Shown in pieces: positions 1 through 8,358 of a DNA stretch of 64,000 bases. Both the position numbers and the translations under genes were made by a program. The stretch covers positions 5,084,001 to 5,148,000 of the forward strand of contig NZ_CP030073.1 of assembly GCF_003261055.1 (NCBI RefSeq), read 5' to 3'. The stretch's first letter is position 1. Each line of letters begins with the position of its first letter. The notes under the pieces are model-generated. The model made no database searches and was not told where the DNA came from. It was given only the letters and a program-made list of their open reading frames with translations. The stretch is from Streptomyces cadmiisoli (GTDB lineage: Bacteria > Actinomycetota > Actinomycetes > Streptomycetales > Streptomycetaceae).

Positions 1-18
1 CGTGCCCGCCTTCGCCCG

Positions 19-1527
19 TTACTTCACCGTCCCGGAATAGCGCTCGCGCAGCTTGTACTTGAGCACCTTGCGCAGTGTCTCGCCGCGCGGAAGGGCGTCC
101 ACCACCTCCAGTTGCTCCGGCAGCTTGTGCACCGACAGCCCTTCCGCGCGCAGATACGACGTCATCGCCTCCAGGGTCAGCGCACCCGCTCCCGGGGCCT
201 GTTCGACCACCGCGCAGACCCGCTCGCCGCGCTCGGCGTCCGGCAGCCCGATCACCGCCGCGTCGCCGACCGCCGGATGCTGGTGCAGCAGGTCCTCGAT
301 CTCCTTGGCCGAGATGTTCTCGCCCTTGCGGATGATCACGTCCTTGAGCCGGCCGGTCAGGACGAGATGCCCGCTGTCCGTCAGGTGCCCCAGGTCGCCC
401 GTGCGCAGGAACCCCTCCTCGTCGAAGGCCTCCGCGGTCTGCGCCGGGTCCAGATAGCCCCGGCAGACCGCCTCCCCGCGCAGCCGCACCTCCCCGTCCA
501 CGATCCGGACCTCCATGCCCTCGGGGGGCCTGCCCTCGGTGGTGGCCAGGTTCTCGGGTGTGTCGTCGGGCGCGCCCATCGTGATCATCGGGACCTCGGT
601 CATGCCGTACCCGTGGGTGAGCTGCACCCCCATCTCCCGTACCACGGCGCGGTAGACCTCCGGGGGCTTCGGCGCGCCGCCGCCGGCCAGCAGCCGCAGG
701 GCGGGCAGCAGCGGCGAGTCCGGCTGCTTGCGCTGCTCGGTGAGGAACATCGAGTAGAAGGCGGTCGAGCCTCCGGCCAGCGTCACCCCGTGCCTGCGGT
801 ACACCGTCAGCGCCTCCGGCAGCGCGAACTGCTCGACCAGCACCGCGGGGAAGCCGTAGAGCAGCAGCATCACCATGTAGTCGGGGCCGCCGATGTGCGC
901 GTACGGGAAGGCGATCGAGCCCACGTCCCCGGCGGTGGGCCGCAGCGCGTGGGCCAGGCAGGAGCCGCCCGCGATCAGTGAGCGGTCGGTGTGCAGCACG
1001 CCCTTGGGCTCGGAGGTGGTGCCGGAGGTCCAGTAGATCCAGCGGACCTCGGTGCCCTGCGCGGGCGGCGGCGGCAGTACGGCCGGATCGCCGTCGGGCA
1101 GGTCCTCGTACGCCTCGAAGACCCCCTTCGCGCCGAGCCGGCGGGCCATCTCCGTGTGGTCGAAACCGCGCCACACGCCGGGCACGGCGAGGTACTCGGC
1201 CCGTGACTCGCGCAGCGCGAAGCCGACCTCGCGCTCCCGCAGGAACGGGATCAGCGGTGTCTGCACGGCGCCGAGGCGGGCCAGCGCGAAGGACAGCACG
1301 GCCGTCTCGACGCGGGTCGGCAACTGCCAGGCGACGACCGTGCCGGGCCGCACCCCCATGCCGTACAGGCCGGCCGCGGTCCGCTCGGCCCGGTCGCGCA
1401 GCGCGCCGAAGCTCACCGAGCGGCCGTCCTGGAGCAGGGCCGGGCGGTCGGGGGTGCGGTCGGCGCGGCGGACCAGCAGGTCCCAGAGGGTGCGGGAGGT
1501 GCTGAGCGCGTGCGCGGTGTCGTTCAC
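19..1527 (-). CDS. AMP-forming acyl-CoA synthetase (FadD-type)
   Basis: A 502-residue ANL-superfamily ligase that should activate a carboxylic acid with ATP and CoA in the cytoplasm. The adenylate-binding loop YWTSGTTSEPKG lies near residues 165-176 and GYGMTE near residue 305. The hinge GRLKDVIIRKGENISAKE and the C-terminal catalytic-lysine region (LPRGETLRKVLK) are present, so the enzyme looks complete. It resembles cyclohexanecarboxylate-CoA ligase/FadD13-like proteins, but the substrate is unknown. It is divergent from the amidohydrolase at 1674, and a CTGACG-type palindrome at 1545-1559 sits just upstream of its ATG, placing it in the regulon described in the findings. The start is the ATG at 1527. 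Family is sure; substrate is not. Confidence 0.88.
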   Translation of the reverse strand: MNDTAHALSTSRTLWDLLVRRADRTPDRPALLQDGRSVSFGALRDRAERTAAGLYGMGVRPGTVVAWQLPTRVETAVLSFALARLGAVQTPLIPFLREREVGFALRESRAEYLAVPGVWRGFDHTEMARRLGAKGVFEAYEDLPDGDPAVLPPPPAQGTEVRWIYWTSGTTSEPKGVLHTDRSLIAGGSCLAHALRPTAGDVGSIAFPYAHIGGPDYMVMLLLYGFPAVLVEQFALPEALTVYRRHGVTLAGGSTAFYSMFLTEQRKQPDSPLLPALRLLAGGGAPKPPEVYRAVVREMGVQLTHGYGMTEVPMITMGAPDDTPENLATTEGRPPEGMEVRIVDGEVRLRGEAVCRGYLDPAQTAEAFDEEGFLRTGDLGHLTDSGHLVLTGRLKDVIIRKGENISAKEIEDLLHQHPAVGDAAVIGLPDAERGERVCAVVEQAPGAGALTLEAMTSYLRAEGLSVHKLPEQLEVVDALPRGETLRKVLKYKLRERYSGTVK

Positions 1528-1544
1528 GTCGGCCCCCTGTCCAG

Positions 1545-1559
1545 CTGACGGGTAGTCAG
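1545..1559. promoter_or_regulatory. Palindromic operator, site 1
   Basis: CTGACGGGTAGTCAG, an imperfect copy of CTGACG-N3-CGTCAG, 18 bp upstream of the acyl-CoA ligase ATG (minus strand). It pairs with site 2 in the same divergent promoter region, one site per promoter. Its symmetry and repetition across the window suggest a TetR-type repressor site. Confidence 0.75.
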
Positions 1560-1633
1560 ATAGTGGGGTGAGCGTAGGGCTCGGCGCCTTGTCGGTCCAG
1601 GGGGGCGGGACTAGCCTTCCCGTAGCGCACTAT

Positions 1634-1648
1634 CTGACGGGTCATCAG
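1634..1648. promoter_or_regulatory. Palindromic operator, site 2
   Basis: CTGACGGGTCATCAG with AT-rich flanks, 25 bp before the ATG at 1674. It probably controls the amidohydrolase/acyl-CoA dehydrogenase operon 1674-4958. Confidence 0.78.
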
Positions 1649-1673
1649 ATCTGTATCCACGGCGGAGGGCCCC

Positions 1674-2870
1674 ATGACCGAACTGCCCCGCATCGTCAGC
1701 GTCGACGACCATGTGATCGAACCCGCGCACCTCTTCGAGACCTGGCTGCCGGAGAAGTACCGCGAGCGCGGCCCGAAACCCCTCACCGCCGGTATCGGCG
1801 AGCTCGCCTACGTCGGCGGCAAGTACCGGATCACCATGGACCCGGACGGTCCGCCCACCGACTGGTGGATCTACGAGGACCTGAAGTTCCCGTACAAGCG
1901 CAACATCGCCGCCGTCGGCTTCGACCGCGACCAGATGACCCTGGAGGGCATCACGCGCGCGGAGATGCGACCCGGCTGCTGGGACCCCGCCGAGCGGCTC
2001 AAGGACATGGACCTCAACCACGTCGAGGCCTCCCTGTGCTTCCCGACCTTCCCGCGCTTCTGCGGGCAGACCTTCGCCGAGGCGCACGACAAGGAGGTCG
2101 CGCTGGCCTGTGTGCGGGCCTACAACGACTGGATGGTCGAGGAGTGGTGCGGGGACAGCGGCGGCCGGCTCATCCCGCTGTGCCTCATCCCGCTGTGGGA
2201 CATCGGCCTCGCGGTCGCGGAGATCCGGCGCAACGCCGCGCGCGGGGTGCGGGCGGTCACCTTCTCCGAGATCCCCACCCATCTCGGGCTGCCGTCCATC
2301 CACTCCGGCTACTGGGACCCGTTCTTCGCGGTCTGCCAGGAGACCGGGACCGTCGTCAACATGCACATCGGCTCGTCCTCGCAGATGCCGGCCGCGTCCC
2401 CGGACGCCCCGCCCGCCGTCCAGGCCTCGCTGTCCTTCAACAACGCCATGGCCTCGATGATGGACTTCCTGTTCAGCGGCGTGCTCGTGAAGTTCCCGGC
2501 GCTGCGGCTCGCCTACTCCGAGGGCCAGATGGGCTGGATCCCGTACGCCCTGGAGCGCGCCGACGACGTCTGGGAGGAGCACCGCGCCTGGGGCGGTGTC
2601 CGCGACACGATCCCGGAGCCCCCGTCCACCTACTACTACCGGCAGATCTTCTGCTGCTTCTTCCGCGACAAGCACGGCATCGCCTCGCTGGACGTCGTCG
2701 GCCGGGACAACGCCACCTTCGAGACCGACTACCCGCACGTCGACTCCACCTTCCCGCACACCAGGCAGGTGGCCCTCGACCACGTCGAGGGCCTGGACGA
2801 CGAGACGGTCTACAAGCTGATGCGGGGCAACGCGATCCGGATGCTCGGCCTCGACCTGGACCGCCGGTGA
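1674..2870 (+). CDS. Amidohydrolase family 2 protein (ACMSD-like fold)
   Basis: A 398-residue TIM-barrel metal-dependent hydrolase or decarboxylase of the amidohydrolase-2 group. The N-terminal motif SVDDHVIEP supplies the first metal ligands, HIGSSS is a central histidine strand, and ETDYPHVDSTFP carries the late catalytic aspartate. The family includes hydrolases and non-oxidative decarboxylases, so the reaction is uncertain. It has a close paralogue at 38488 sharing the blocks CFPTFPRFCGQTF and AYNDWMVEEWCG, and both genes lead an operon behind the same operator. The downstream acyl-CoA dehydrogenase begins inside its stop codon (GTGA), so translation is coupled. The ATG at 1674 was chosen because the operator lies immediately upstream. 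Confidence 0.85.
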   Translation: MTELPRIVSVDDHVIEPAHLFETWLPEKYRERGPKPLTAGIGELAYVGGKYRITMDPDGPPTDWWIYEDLKFPYKRNIAAVGFDRDQMTLEGITRAEMRPGCWDPAERLKDMDLNHVEASLCFPTFPRFCGQTFAEAHDKEVALACVRAYNDWMVEEWCGDSGGRLIPLCLIPLWDIGLAVAEIRRNAARGVRAVTFSEIPTHLGLPSIHSGYWDPFFAVCQETGTVVNMHIGSSSQMPAASPDAPPAVQASLSFNNAMASMMDFLFSGVLVKFPALRLAYSEGQMGWIPYALERADDVWEEHRAWGGVRDTIPEPPSTYYYRQIFCCFFRDKHGIASLDVVGRDNATFETDYPHVDSTFPHTRQVALDHVEGLDDETVYKLMRGNAIRMLGLDLDRR

Positions 2871-4000
2871 ACCTGACGTACACCCCCGAGGAGGAGGACT
2901 TCCGGGCGCGGCTGCGGGAGTGGCTGGGCAAGGTGCTGCCCACGCTGCCCGCCAAGCCGTCCCCCGACGACTGGCCGGGCCGCCGCGCCTACGACCTCGG
3001 CTGGCAGCGGACGCTGTACGACGCCGGGTACGCCGACGTCCACTGGGACGCGTCCCCGACCGTGCGGCTGATCTTCCTGGAGGAGACGGAGAAGGCGGGC
3101 GCGCCCTACGTGGGGGCGAACTTCGTGGGGCTGCTGCACGCGGGCCCGACCATCGCCGCCGAGGGCACGCCCGCGCAGCGGGAGCGCTGGCTGCCGCCGA
3201 TCCTGCGCGGGGAGGAGGCCTGGTGCCAGGGCTTCAGCGAACCGGACGCCGGCTCCGACCTGGCGTCCCTGCGCACCCGCGCGCGCCGGGACGGCGACCA
3301 CTACCTGGTGAGCGGGTCGAAGATCTGGACCTCGCACGCGGAGGCCGCCGACTGGTGCGAACTGCTGGTGCGCACCGACCCGCGGGCGCCCCGGCACGGG
3401 GGGATCACCTGGCTCGCCATGCCCATGGACGCGCCGGGCGTGACCGTACGGCCGCTGCGCACGCTTGCCGGTTCGGCTGAGTTCGCCGAGGTGTTCCTCG
3501 ACGACGTGCCGGTACCGGTGGCCAACCGGGTGGGGGAGGAGAACGACGGCTGGCGGGTGACCATGGTGACGCTGTCGTTCGAGCGCGGTACGGCGTTCGT
3601 CGGGGAGGTCGTGGCCTGCCGGCGGGTGCTCGGCGAACTGGCCCGGGAGGCCCGGTCCAACGGGCGCTGGGACGACCCGGCACTGCGGCGCCGCCTCGGG
3701 CGGCTCAACGCCGACTTCCTGGCGCTGTGGCGGCTGACCCAGTGGAACGTGAGCGAGGCGCAGGCGACGGGCGGCGTCCCCGGCGTCGGCGGTTCGGTCT
3801 TCAAGCTGAGGTACTCGCACGCGCGTCAGGAGCTGTACGACGCCGCGGCCGACGTGCTGGGTCCCGACGCGCTGGACCTCGGGAGGCCGTGGACGCTGGA
3901 CCGGCTCTCCTCGCTGTCGTACACCATCGCGGCCGGCACCTCGCAGATCCAGCGCAACATCGTGGCCGAACGCATCCTCGGCCTGCCGAAGGGGCGGTGA
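2867..4000 (+). CDS. Acyl-CoA dehydrogenase, large-type subunit
   Basis: A 377-residue FAD-dependent acyl-CoA dehydrogenase that would introduce an alpha,beta double bond into a CoA thioester. Typical blocks are visible: WCQGFSEPDAGSDLAS (flavin/substrate region), KIWTSHAEAADW, and the C-terminal GTSQIQRNIVAERILGLP. The frame is open far upstream, but the real start is the GTG at 2867, which overlaps the amidohydrolase stop in GTGA and restores normal family length. The next gene, 10 bp downstream, is a shorter relative. Adjacent unequal pairs like this often form alpha2beta2 enzymes in actinobacterial steroid degradation (FadE26/27, FadE28/29); heteromer formation here is inferred. Confidence 0.88.
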   Translation: MNLTYTPEEEDFRARLREWLGKVLPTLPAKPSPDDWPGRRAYDLGWQRTLYDAGYADVHWDASPTVRLIFLEETEKAGAPYVGANFVGLLHAGPTIAAEGTPAQRERWLPPILRGEEAWCQGFSEPDAGSDLASLRTRARRDGDHYLVSGSKIWTSHAEAADWCELLVRTDPRAPRHGGITWLAMPMDAPGVTVRPLRTLAGSAEFAEVFLDDVPVPVANRVGEENDGWRVTMVTLSFERGTAFVGEVVACRRVLGELAREARSNGRWDDPALRRRLGRLNADFLALWRLTQWNVSEAQATGGVPGVGGSVFKLRYSHARQELYDAAADVLGPDALDLGRPWTLDRLSSLSYTIAAGTSQIQRNIVAERILGLPKGR

Positions 4001-4010
4001 TCAGCGCGCC

Positions 4011-4958
4011 ATGCGTTTCCAACTCACCGAGGACCAGCGGGCCTTGCGGGACGGGGTGCGGCAGTTGCTGGCGCGGCGGTTCGACGCCGACGCGCTGCGG
4101 GCCGCGGTGCGGCGGCCGGGACGGCTCGACCGGGCGCTGTGGCGGGAGCTGGGCGCCGCGGGCTTCTTCGCGCTCCGGCTGCCCGAGGCGGACGGCGGGG
4201 TCGGACTCGGGCTGCCCGAGGCGGTGTTGGCGTTCGAGGAGGCGGGGCGGGCCCTGCTGCCCGGCCCGTTGCTGGCCACGCATCTCGCCGCGGGCGCGGT
4301 GCCCGGCGCGGCCGACGGATCGGTCGTCGTCGCGGCCGCCGGCGGCGGCGGGACGGTGGAGTGGCTGGCGGAGGCCGACGTGGTGCGCGGGGACGCCACC
4401 GGGGCCGTCGAGCTGCGGTCGGTGGACCCGCTCACACCGCTGCACCGGCTGCCCCGCGGGTCCGGGTCCGCGGCGGCGGACGAGCGGGCGGCGGCCCGGG
4501 TGCCCGGCCCGTACACGTCCCCGACCGGCGTACCGGACGCGTCGGCCGCCGTGCTCCTCACCGCCGCGGAACAGCTCGGCTCGGCCGTGCGCACCTGTGA
4601 GCTGGCGGTGCAACACGCCCGGACCCGCGAGCAGTTCGGACGGCCGATCGGCGCCTTCCAGGCCGTGCAGCACCTGTGCGCGGGGATGCTGGTCCGGGTG
4701 GAGGTGGCCCGCGTCGCCGTGTACGCGGCGGCGGTCACCGCCGACCCCGTGGACGTCGCCGCGGCCCGGCTGCTCGCCGACGAGGCGGCGGTGCGCGGCG
4801 CCCGCGACTGCCTCCAGGTGCACGGCGGCATGGGCTTCACCTGGGAGGCAGAGGTGCACCTGCACCTGAAGCGGGCCTGGGTGCGGACCCACCGTACGGG
4901 CGGCGCTACGGAGAGTGAGGAGATGTTGGCGGACGCACTGACGGCCGGCACGCGCTGA
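4011..4958 (+). CDS. Acyl-CoA dehydrogenase, short partner subunit
   Basis: A 315-residue acyl-CoA dehydrogenase homologue, shorter than the usual 380 or so residues because the middle beta domain is reduced. The C-terminal helical domain is intact, with REQFGRPIGAFQAVQH and LQVHGGMGFTWEAEVHLHLKR, the signature of FadE28-like subunits whose glutamate follows the HGGMGFTW block. It lies 10 bp after a full-length relative and is the last gene of the operon starting at 1674. I infer that it works as a heteromer with the preceding gene rather than alone. The ATG is preceded by the overlapping tail of the upstream gene, and no strong ribosome-binding site is seen, which fits coupling. Confidence 0.82.
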   Translation: MRFQLTEDQRALRDGVRQLLARRFDADALRAAVRRPGRLDRALWRELGAAGFFALRLPEADGGVGLGLPEAVLAFEEAGRALLPGPLLATHLAAGAVPGAADGSVVVAAAGGGGTVEWLAEADVVRGDATGAVELRSVDPLTPLHRLPRGSGSAAADERAAARVPGPYTSPTGVPDASAAVLLTAAEQLGSAVRTCELAVQHARTREQFGRPIGAFQAVQHLCAGMLVRVEVARVAVYAAAVTADPVDVAAARLLADEAAVRGARDCLQVHGGMGFTWEAEVHLHLKRAWVRTHRTGGATESEEMLADALTAGTR

Positions 4959-5453
4959 CGCGGCGCTGGTCTGCGGTTTCGGCGGCCCGGCCGCGGGGGA
5001 GTGTCGCGGATTGTGGCATACCGGAATCACTGAGCGTTGATACCGGCTTGTGTCCCAGGCGTGACTTGTCACGTCCTGGAGTCGAAGGTCCGCTCCGGTA
5101 CCTTGTGTGGGATGCGAGTGGTTCCGAGTGCGAGCCGTGCCGGTGTTGCCCCTGGGGTGACTCCGGGACCTGCGGTGCGCGCCGCTGCTCGCCGGGCGGG
5201 AGGGCCCTGTTCCGCCGCCTGTTCGACCCCCCGTGACGAGCGTCGCACAGTATGCCGCACGGGTACTCCTTGGCGCTGGAATATGCCCGAAGCGCTTGTT
5301 GGGGTGACTGTACGTCAACCATGCTGGTTCGTAAGGGAATCACGTTCCGTGATCCCTGCTCTGGCCGTTGTTCTGGTCATGCTGAAAATGGCTACGATCG
5401 TGGCCCTCGTGAGGCGCGAGCCTTGGTGTCCACCGGTTCGGATGGTGTGAGCG
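4959..5453. other. 495-bp gene-free region with several palindromes
   Basis: No convincing gene is present. The stretch contains a 14-bp perfect palindrome CGTGACTTGTCACG (5060-5073) flanked by CCAGG/CCTGG, AACCATGCTGGTT (5317-5329), and a hairpin with arms ATCACG/CGTGAT inside 5335-5356. A possible -10 hexamer TACGAT lies at 5393-5398, about 55 bp before the ATPase start. It is probably a complex promoter for the gene at 5454. Confidence 0.45.
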
Positions 5454-5966
5454 GTGCAGGTGCTTCAAGTGCAGCTGGAGATCCGGCCCGACCCCGCGGA
5501 AGTGGGGCGCGCCCGGAGATGGGCTCGTTCACGGCTCGCCGGATGTGGCATAGAGGTCGACGAATCGCTCGCCGAGACCCTGATCCTGCTCGTCTCCGAA
5601 CTGGTCACCAACGCTGTCGTGCACACCGGTTGTCCCGCCGTGCTGAGGCTGTCCCTCGCGCAGTCCGCCGCCGAATCGGCCACGGTCCGTGTCGAGGTGG
5701 CCGACGGCAGCGCCCGCGCCCCGGTGCCCCGCTGGGTGGACGGTGACGCGACCGGCGGCCGCGGCCTGGCGCTCGTGGACGGGCTCGCCGACCGCTGGGG
5801 CTGGAGTCCCGACGGGGCGGGCAAGCAGATCTGGTGCGAACTGGACCGCTGCGCCGAGCCCCGGAGGGCGGCGATGGCGTACGGCGGCGGGGTGTCGGGG
5901 CGGGACGGCGTCGACGGACTCGACGGCTACGAGGGCTACGAGGGGCTCGCGTACGAGGCGGTCTGA
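5454..5966 (+). CDS. Anti-sigma-type ATP-binding protein (HATPase_c, RsbW-like)
   Basis: A 170-residue single-domain GHKL ATPase of the RsbW/SpoIIAB type that is abundant in Streptomyces. The N box is SELVTNAVVHTG (about residues 44-55) and the G1 box is GDATGGRGLALVDGLADRWG (about residues 97-116). Such proteins usually act as anti-sigma factors or serine kinases toward STAS partners; no partner gene is adjacent. The tail after residue 140 is rich in Gly, Asp, Glu and Tyr and looks disordered. The start is GTG. A long upstream region with palindromes suggests its own regulated promoter. It sits among the catabolic operons without carrying the shared operator, so it is probably unrelated to them. 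Confidence 0.8.
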   Translation: MQVLQVQLEIRPDPAEVGRARRWARSRLAGCGIEVDESLAETLILLVSELVTNAVVHTGCPAVLRLSLAQSAAESATVRVEVADGSARAPVPRWVDGDATGGRGLALVDGLADRWGWSPDGAGKQIWCELDRCAEPRRAAMAYGGGVSGRDGVDGLDGYEGYEGLAYEAV

Positions 5967-6409
5967 GGGACCGTCGTGCCGGGCGGTGCGCCGACCCGTC
6001 GACGTGACTGCGGGCGGTGGACGGGCCGGAGATGTGCCGGTCTCGGCGTGAGGCGTGGCAGGGCGGGGGCACGGGCGCAGGTGCGCCGGGACCCTTCCGG
6101 CCGGCCGGGGGCGTCGTGCGCCCGGATGTGCTTCCGTGCGCGCCTGTGTCAAAAAGGGCGTTGGGTAATAAATCCCCGAACAGGTGTTGACGCGACGTGA
6201 CGGTTTGATCACGCTGGTGGTCAGCGATTCGCCGCGAGGGGACGTCGAGGGGTTCGGTGACGGGAGCCCTCGGCGAGTGTGGGTCGTGATTCGGCGTCGG
6301 TTCTTTTCAGGGGTGAGTGGAACCGGGGCGGGAACGCCGGAGCCGGATGGCGGCGCACGGTGCCGTGCTCGGGGCGGGCGCTGTCGCGCCGCCAGCCGGA
6401 CTCGCGTCA
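5967..6409. other. 443-bp gene-free region
   Basis: It lies between the convergent ends of the ATPase gene and the cyclase gene. It is mostly GC-rich with a small A/T-rich patch around 6150-6180 (aaaaagg, ggtaataaatcc). Short open frames here lack codon bias and recognisable sequence. No clear terminator or RNA gene was recognised. Confidence 0.4.
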
Positions 6410-7336
6410 CTACAGAACGGCGACGGGTGCCACCGGTGTCCCCGTGGCGCCGACGAACGGTTCGGGCATCGCCGACAGCAGAAACGTGTGGCGGCCGACT
6501 TCTCCACAGGCTGTGGACAATTCTTCGAGTTGCCAGTTCTGGCCCTGCGGCATCCCCATCTCCACCAGGTGCAGCGCGTGCACGGGCAGCCACAGGTTCT
6601 CCGTCTCGGGCGGAAAGATCTCGAAGGTGAGGGTGTCGTTCGCGACGGCCGCCACGTCGCGCGCGTGGAACCACTCCGGCGTCCGGATCGACAGACCCGG
6701 CGACGGATACCCGTATCCGTGCTTGTCGCCCGCGAGATACACCCGCATCTGCCCGGTCCGCACCAGCACGATGTCGCCGGCCCGCACCCGGGTCCCGGCC
6801 AGTTCCTCGGCCGCGTCCAGATCCTCCGGGGTGACCGCGTGCCCGCCGGGCAGCCGGTCCGTCCCCAGCGCGCGGGCGACGTCCAGCAGGACGCCGCGGG
6901 AGACGATGTGCCGGGCCTTGTCGATGCCGGAGTACCGCGCGCCGTCGTGCGCGGTGACGGTGGCCGCCGGGCGGCCGTTGTAGAGCTTCCCCGAGTGCGA
7001 GACATGGGGCAGCCCGTCCCAGTGGGTCGCCGCCTGGAGCCCCATGGTCACGGCGTCGTCGCTGCACGCGACCGTGCCGGGACCGAACAGCTCCTGGTTG
7101 ATCTGCACCATGACGTGCAGTGGGTTGACCCGCCCGGGGATCATCCCCGTCTGCACACCGTCCTGTTGCAGGGGCAGGGCCAGCGGGATCCGCCGGCCTG
7201 TGCGGACCTCGGCGGCGGCCCCGCGCACGACCTCGTCGGTGATCAGGTTGAGGGTCCCGATCTCGTCGTCCGTCCCCCAGCGGCCCCAGTTGTTCACGCG
7301 CTCGGCGATGTCGTGGAACTCGGCCGGCAGTGACAT
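6410..7336 (-). CDS. Cyclase family protein (kynurenine formamidase-like)
   Basis: A 308-residue member of the metal-dependent cyclase/formamidase family. The metal-binding signature appears as THWDGLPHVSH near residue 90, matching the family pattern HxDxPxH. Members hydrolyse N-formylkynurenine, isatin or other cyclic amides and lactones; the substrate here is unknown. The open frame extends upstream, but the ATG at 7336 is preceded by GGGAGG and gives the family start MSLPAEFHDIAERVNNWG. The gene is divergent from the SDR at 7421, with an operator at 7384-7398 between them, so both are likely co-regulated. A role in ring hydrolysis within the pathway is inferred. Confidence 0.82.
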   Translation of the reverse strand: MSLPAEFHDIAERVNNWGRWGTDDEIGTLNLITDEVVRGAAAEVRTGRRIPLALPLQQDGVQTGMIPGRVNPLHVMVQINQELFGPGTVACSDDAVTMGLQAATHWDGLPHVSHSGKLYNGRPAATVTAHDGARYSGIDKARHIVSRGVLLDVARALGTDRLPGGHAVTPEDLDAAEELAGTRVRAGDIVLVRTGQMRVYLAGDKHGYGYPSPGLSIRTPEWFHARDVAAVANDTLTFEIFPPETENLWLPVHALHLVEMGMPQGQNWQLEELSTACGEVGRHTFLLSAMPEPFVGATGTPVAPVAVL

Positions 7337-7366
7337 GGGCCCTCCCGGGGGCTTGTGTCCAGGCGT

Positions 7367-7381
7367 CTGGCGGGTCATAAA
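7367..7381. promoter_or_regulatory. Degenerate operator-like copy next to site 3
   Basis: CTGGCGGGTCATAAA matches the left and middle part of the operator family but has lost most of the right half-site. It lies 17 bp (start to start) from site 3 on the cyclase side. It may be a weak secondary site or chance. Confidence 0.3.
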
Positions 7382-7383
7382 AT

Positions 7384-7398
7384 CTAACGGGTCGTCAG
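7384..7398. promoter_or_regulatory. Palindromic operator, site 3
   Basis: CTAACGGGTCGTCAG, one mismatch in the left half-site. It is the only good copy in the divergent region between the cyclase and the SDR-acyl-CoA dehydrogenase-alcohol dehydrogenase operon, and ends 22 bp before the GTG at 7421. Confidence 0.73.
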
Positions 7399-7420
7399 AA
7401 ACTGCGGGAAGGGGCCGGGT

Positions 7421-8332
7421 GTGGGGAACTTCTTGGCAGGCGGGGTCGTCGCCGTGACCGGGGCCGGCCGGGGTATCGGGCGGGCGGTGGCGCTCGCGTC
7501 GGCCGCGGCCGGGGCGCGGGTGGTGGTCAACGATCACGGGGTGACCGTCGACGGTGCCTCACCGGGCGGCGAGCCGGCGGCGGCCGTGGTCAAGGAGATC
7601 GAGGCGCTGGGCGGCGAGGCCGTCGCGGTGTCCGACGACATCTCCACCATGGCCGGCGGCCAGCGGGTCGTGGACACGGCGCTGGAGTCGTACGGACGGC
7701 TCGACGGTGTCGTGTGCGTCGCCGGGATCCTGCGCGAGCGGATGCTGTTCAACATGACCGAGGAGGAGTGGGACCCGGTCGTCGCCACCCACCTCAAAGG
7801 GACGTTCACGGTGTTCCGGGCCGCGTCGGCCGTGATGCGCAACCAGCGGTCGGGCACCCTGATCGGTTTCACCAGCGGCAACCACCAGGGGTCCGTCTCG
7901 CAGGCCAACTACAGCGCCGCCAAGGGCGGGATCATCTCGCTCGTGCGCAGCGCCGCGCTGGGGCTGCACAAGTACGGCGTGACGGCGAACGCGGTGGCGC
8001 CCGTGGCCCGCACCCGGATGTCCGCGAACGTGCCCATGGAGTTGGCGGAGATCGGCGAACCGGAGGACGTGGCCGCGCTCGTGGTCTACCTGCTGTCGCG
8101 GCGGGCCCGGGAGGCCGGTGTCACCGGGCAGGTCTACACGATCGCCGGGCCGAAGATCGCGGTGTGGGCGCAGCCGAGGGAGCTGCGGGCGGCGTACGCC
8201 GAGGGCTCCTGGACGCCGGAGCGGATCGCGGACTTCCTGCCGGGGACGGTGGGCGTGGACCCGATGCCGCTGCTGGAGCGGGTGGCGGGGATGGAGCGGG
8301 CGGCCAAGGAGGGGGCCCGGCCGAACACGTAG
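7421..8332 (+). CDS. SDR oxidoreductase, MFE-2-like hydroxyacyl-CoA dehydrogenase
   Basis: A 303-residue classical short-chain dehydrogenase with an extended C-terminus. The NAD(P)-binding motif is TGAGRGIG (about residues 13-20), the catalytic serine is in FTSGN, and the YxxxK pair is in NYSAAKGG. The longer C-terminal region (KIAVWAQPRELRAAYAEG onward) resembles (3R)-hydroxyacyl-CoA dehydrogenases of the multifunctional-enzyme type. It probably oxidises a 3-hydroxyacyl-CoA. The GTG start follows GGGAAGGGG. It heads a three-gene operon with an acyl-CoA dehydrogenase (26 bp gap) and an alcohol dehydrogenase, behind operator site 3. Confidence 0.82.
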   Translation: MGNFLAGGVVAVTGAGRGIGRAVALASAAAGARVVVNDHGVTVDGASPGGEPAAAVVKEIEALGGEAVAVSDDISTMAGGQRVVDTALESYGRLDGVVCVAGILRERMLFNMTEEEWDPVVATHLKGTFTVFRAASAVMRNQRSGTLIGFTSGNHQGSVSQANYSAAKGGIISLVRSAALGLHKYGVTANAVAPVARTRMSANVPMELAEIGEPEDVAALVVYLLSRRAREAGVTGQVYTIAGPKIAVWAQPRELRAAYAEGSWTPERIADFLPGTVGVDPMPLLERVAGMERAAKEGARPNT

Positions 8333-8358
8333 CGGGCACGGGACGTTGGGAGGACAGC

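Noticed and set aside
5976..6200. Small open frame after the ATPase gene
   Set aside because: Arg/Gly-rich translation without codon bias, start or ribosome-binding site; likely chance.
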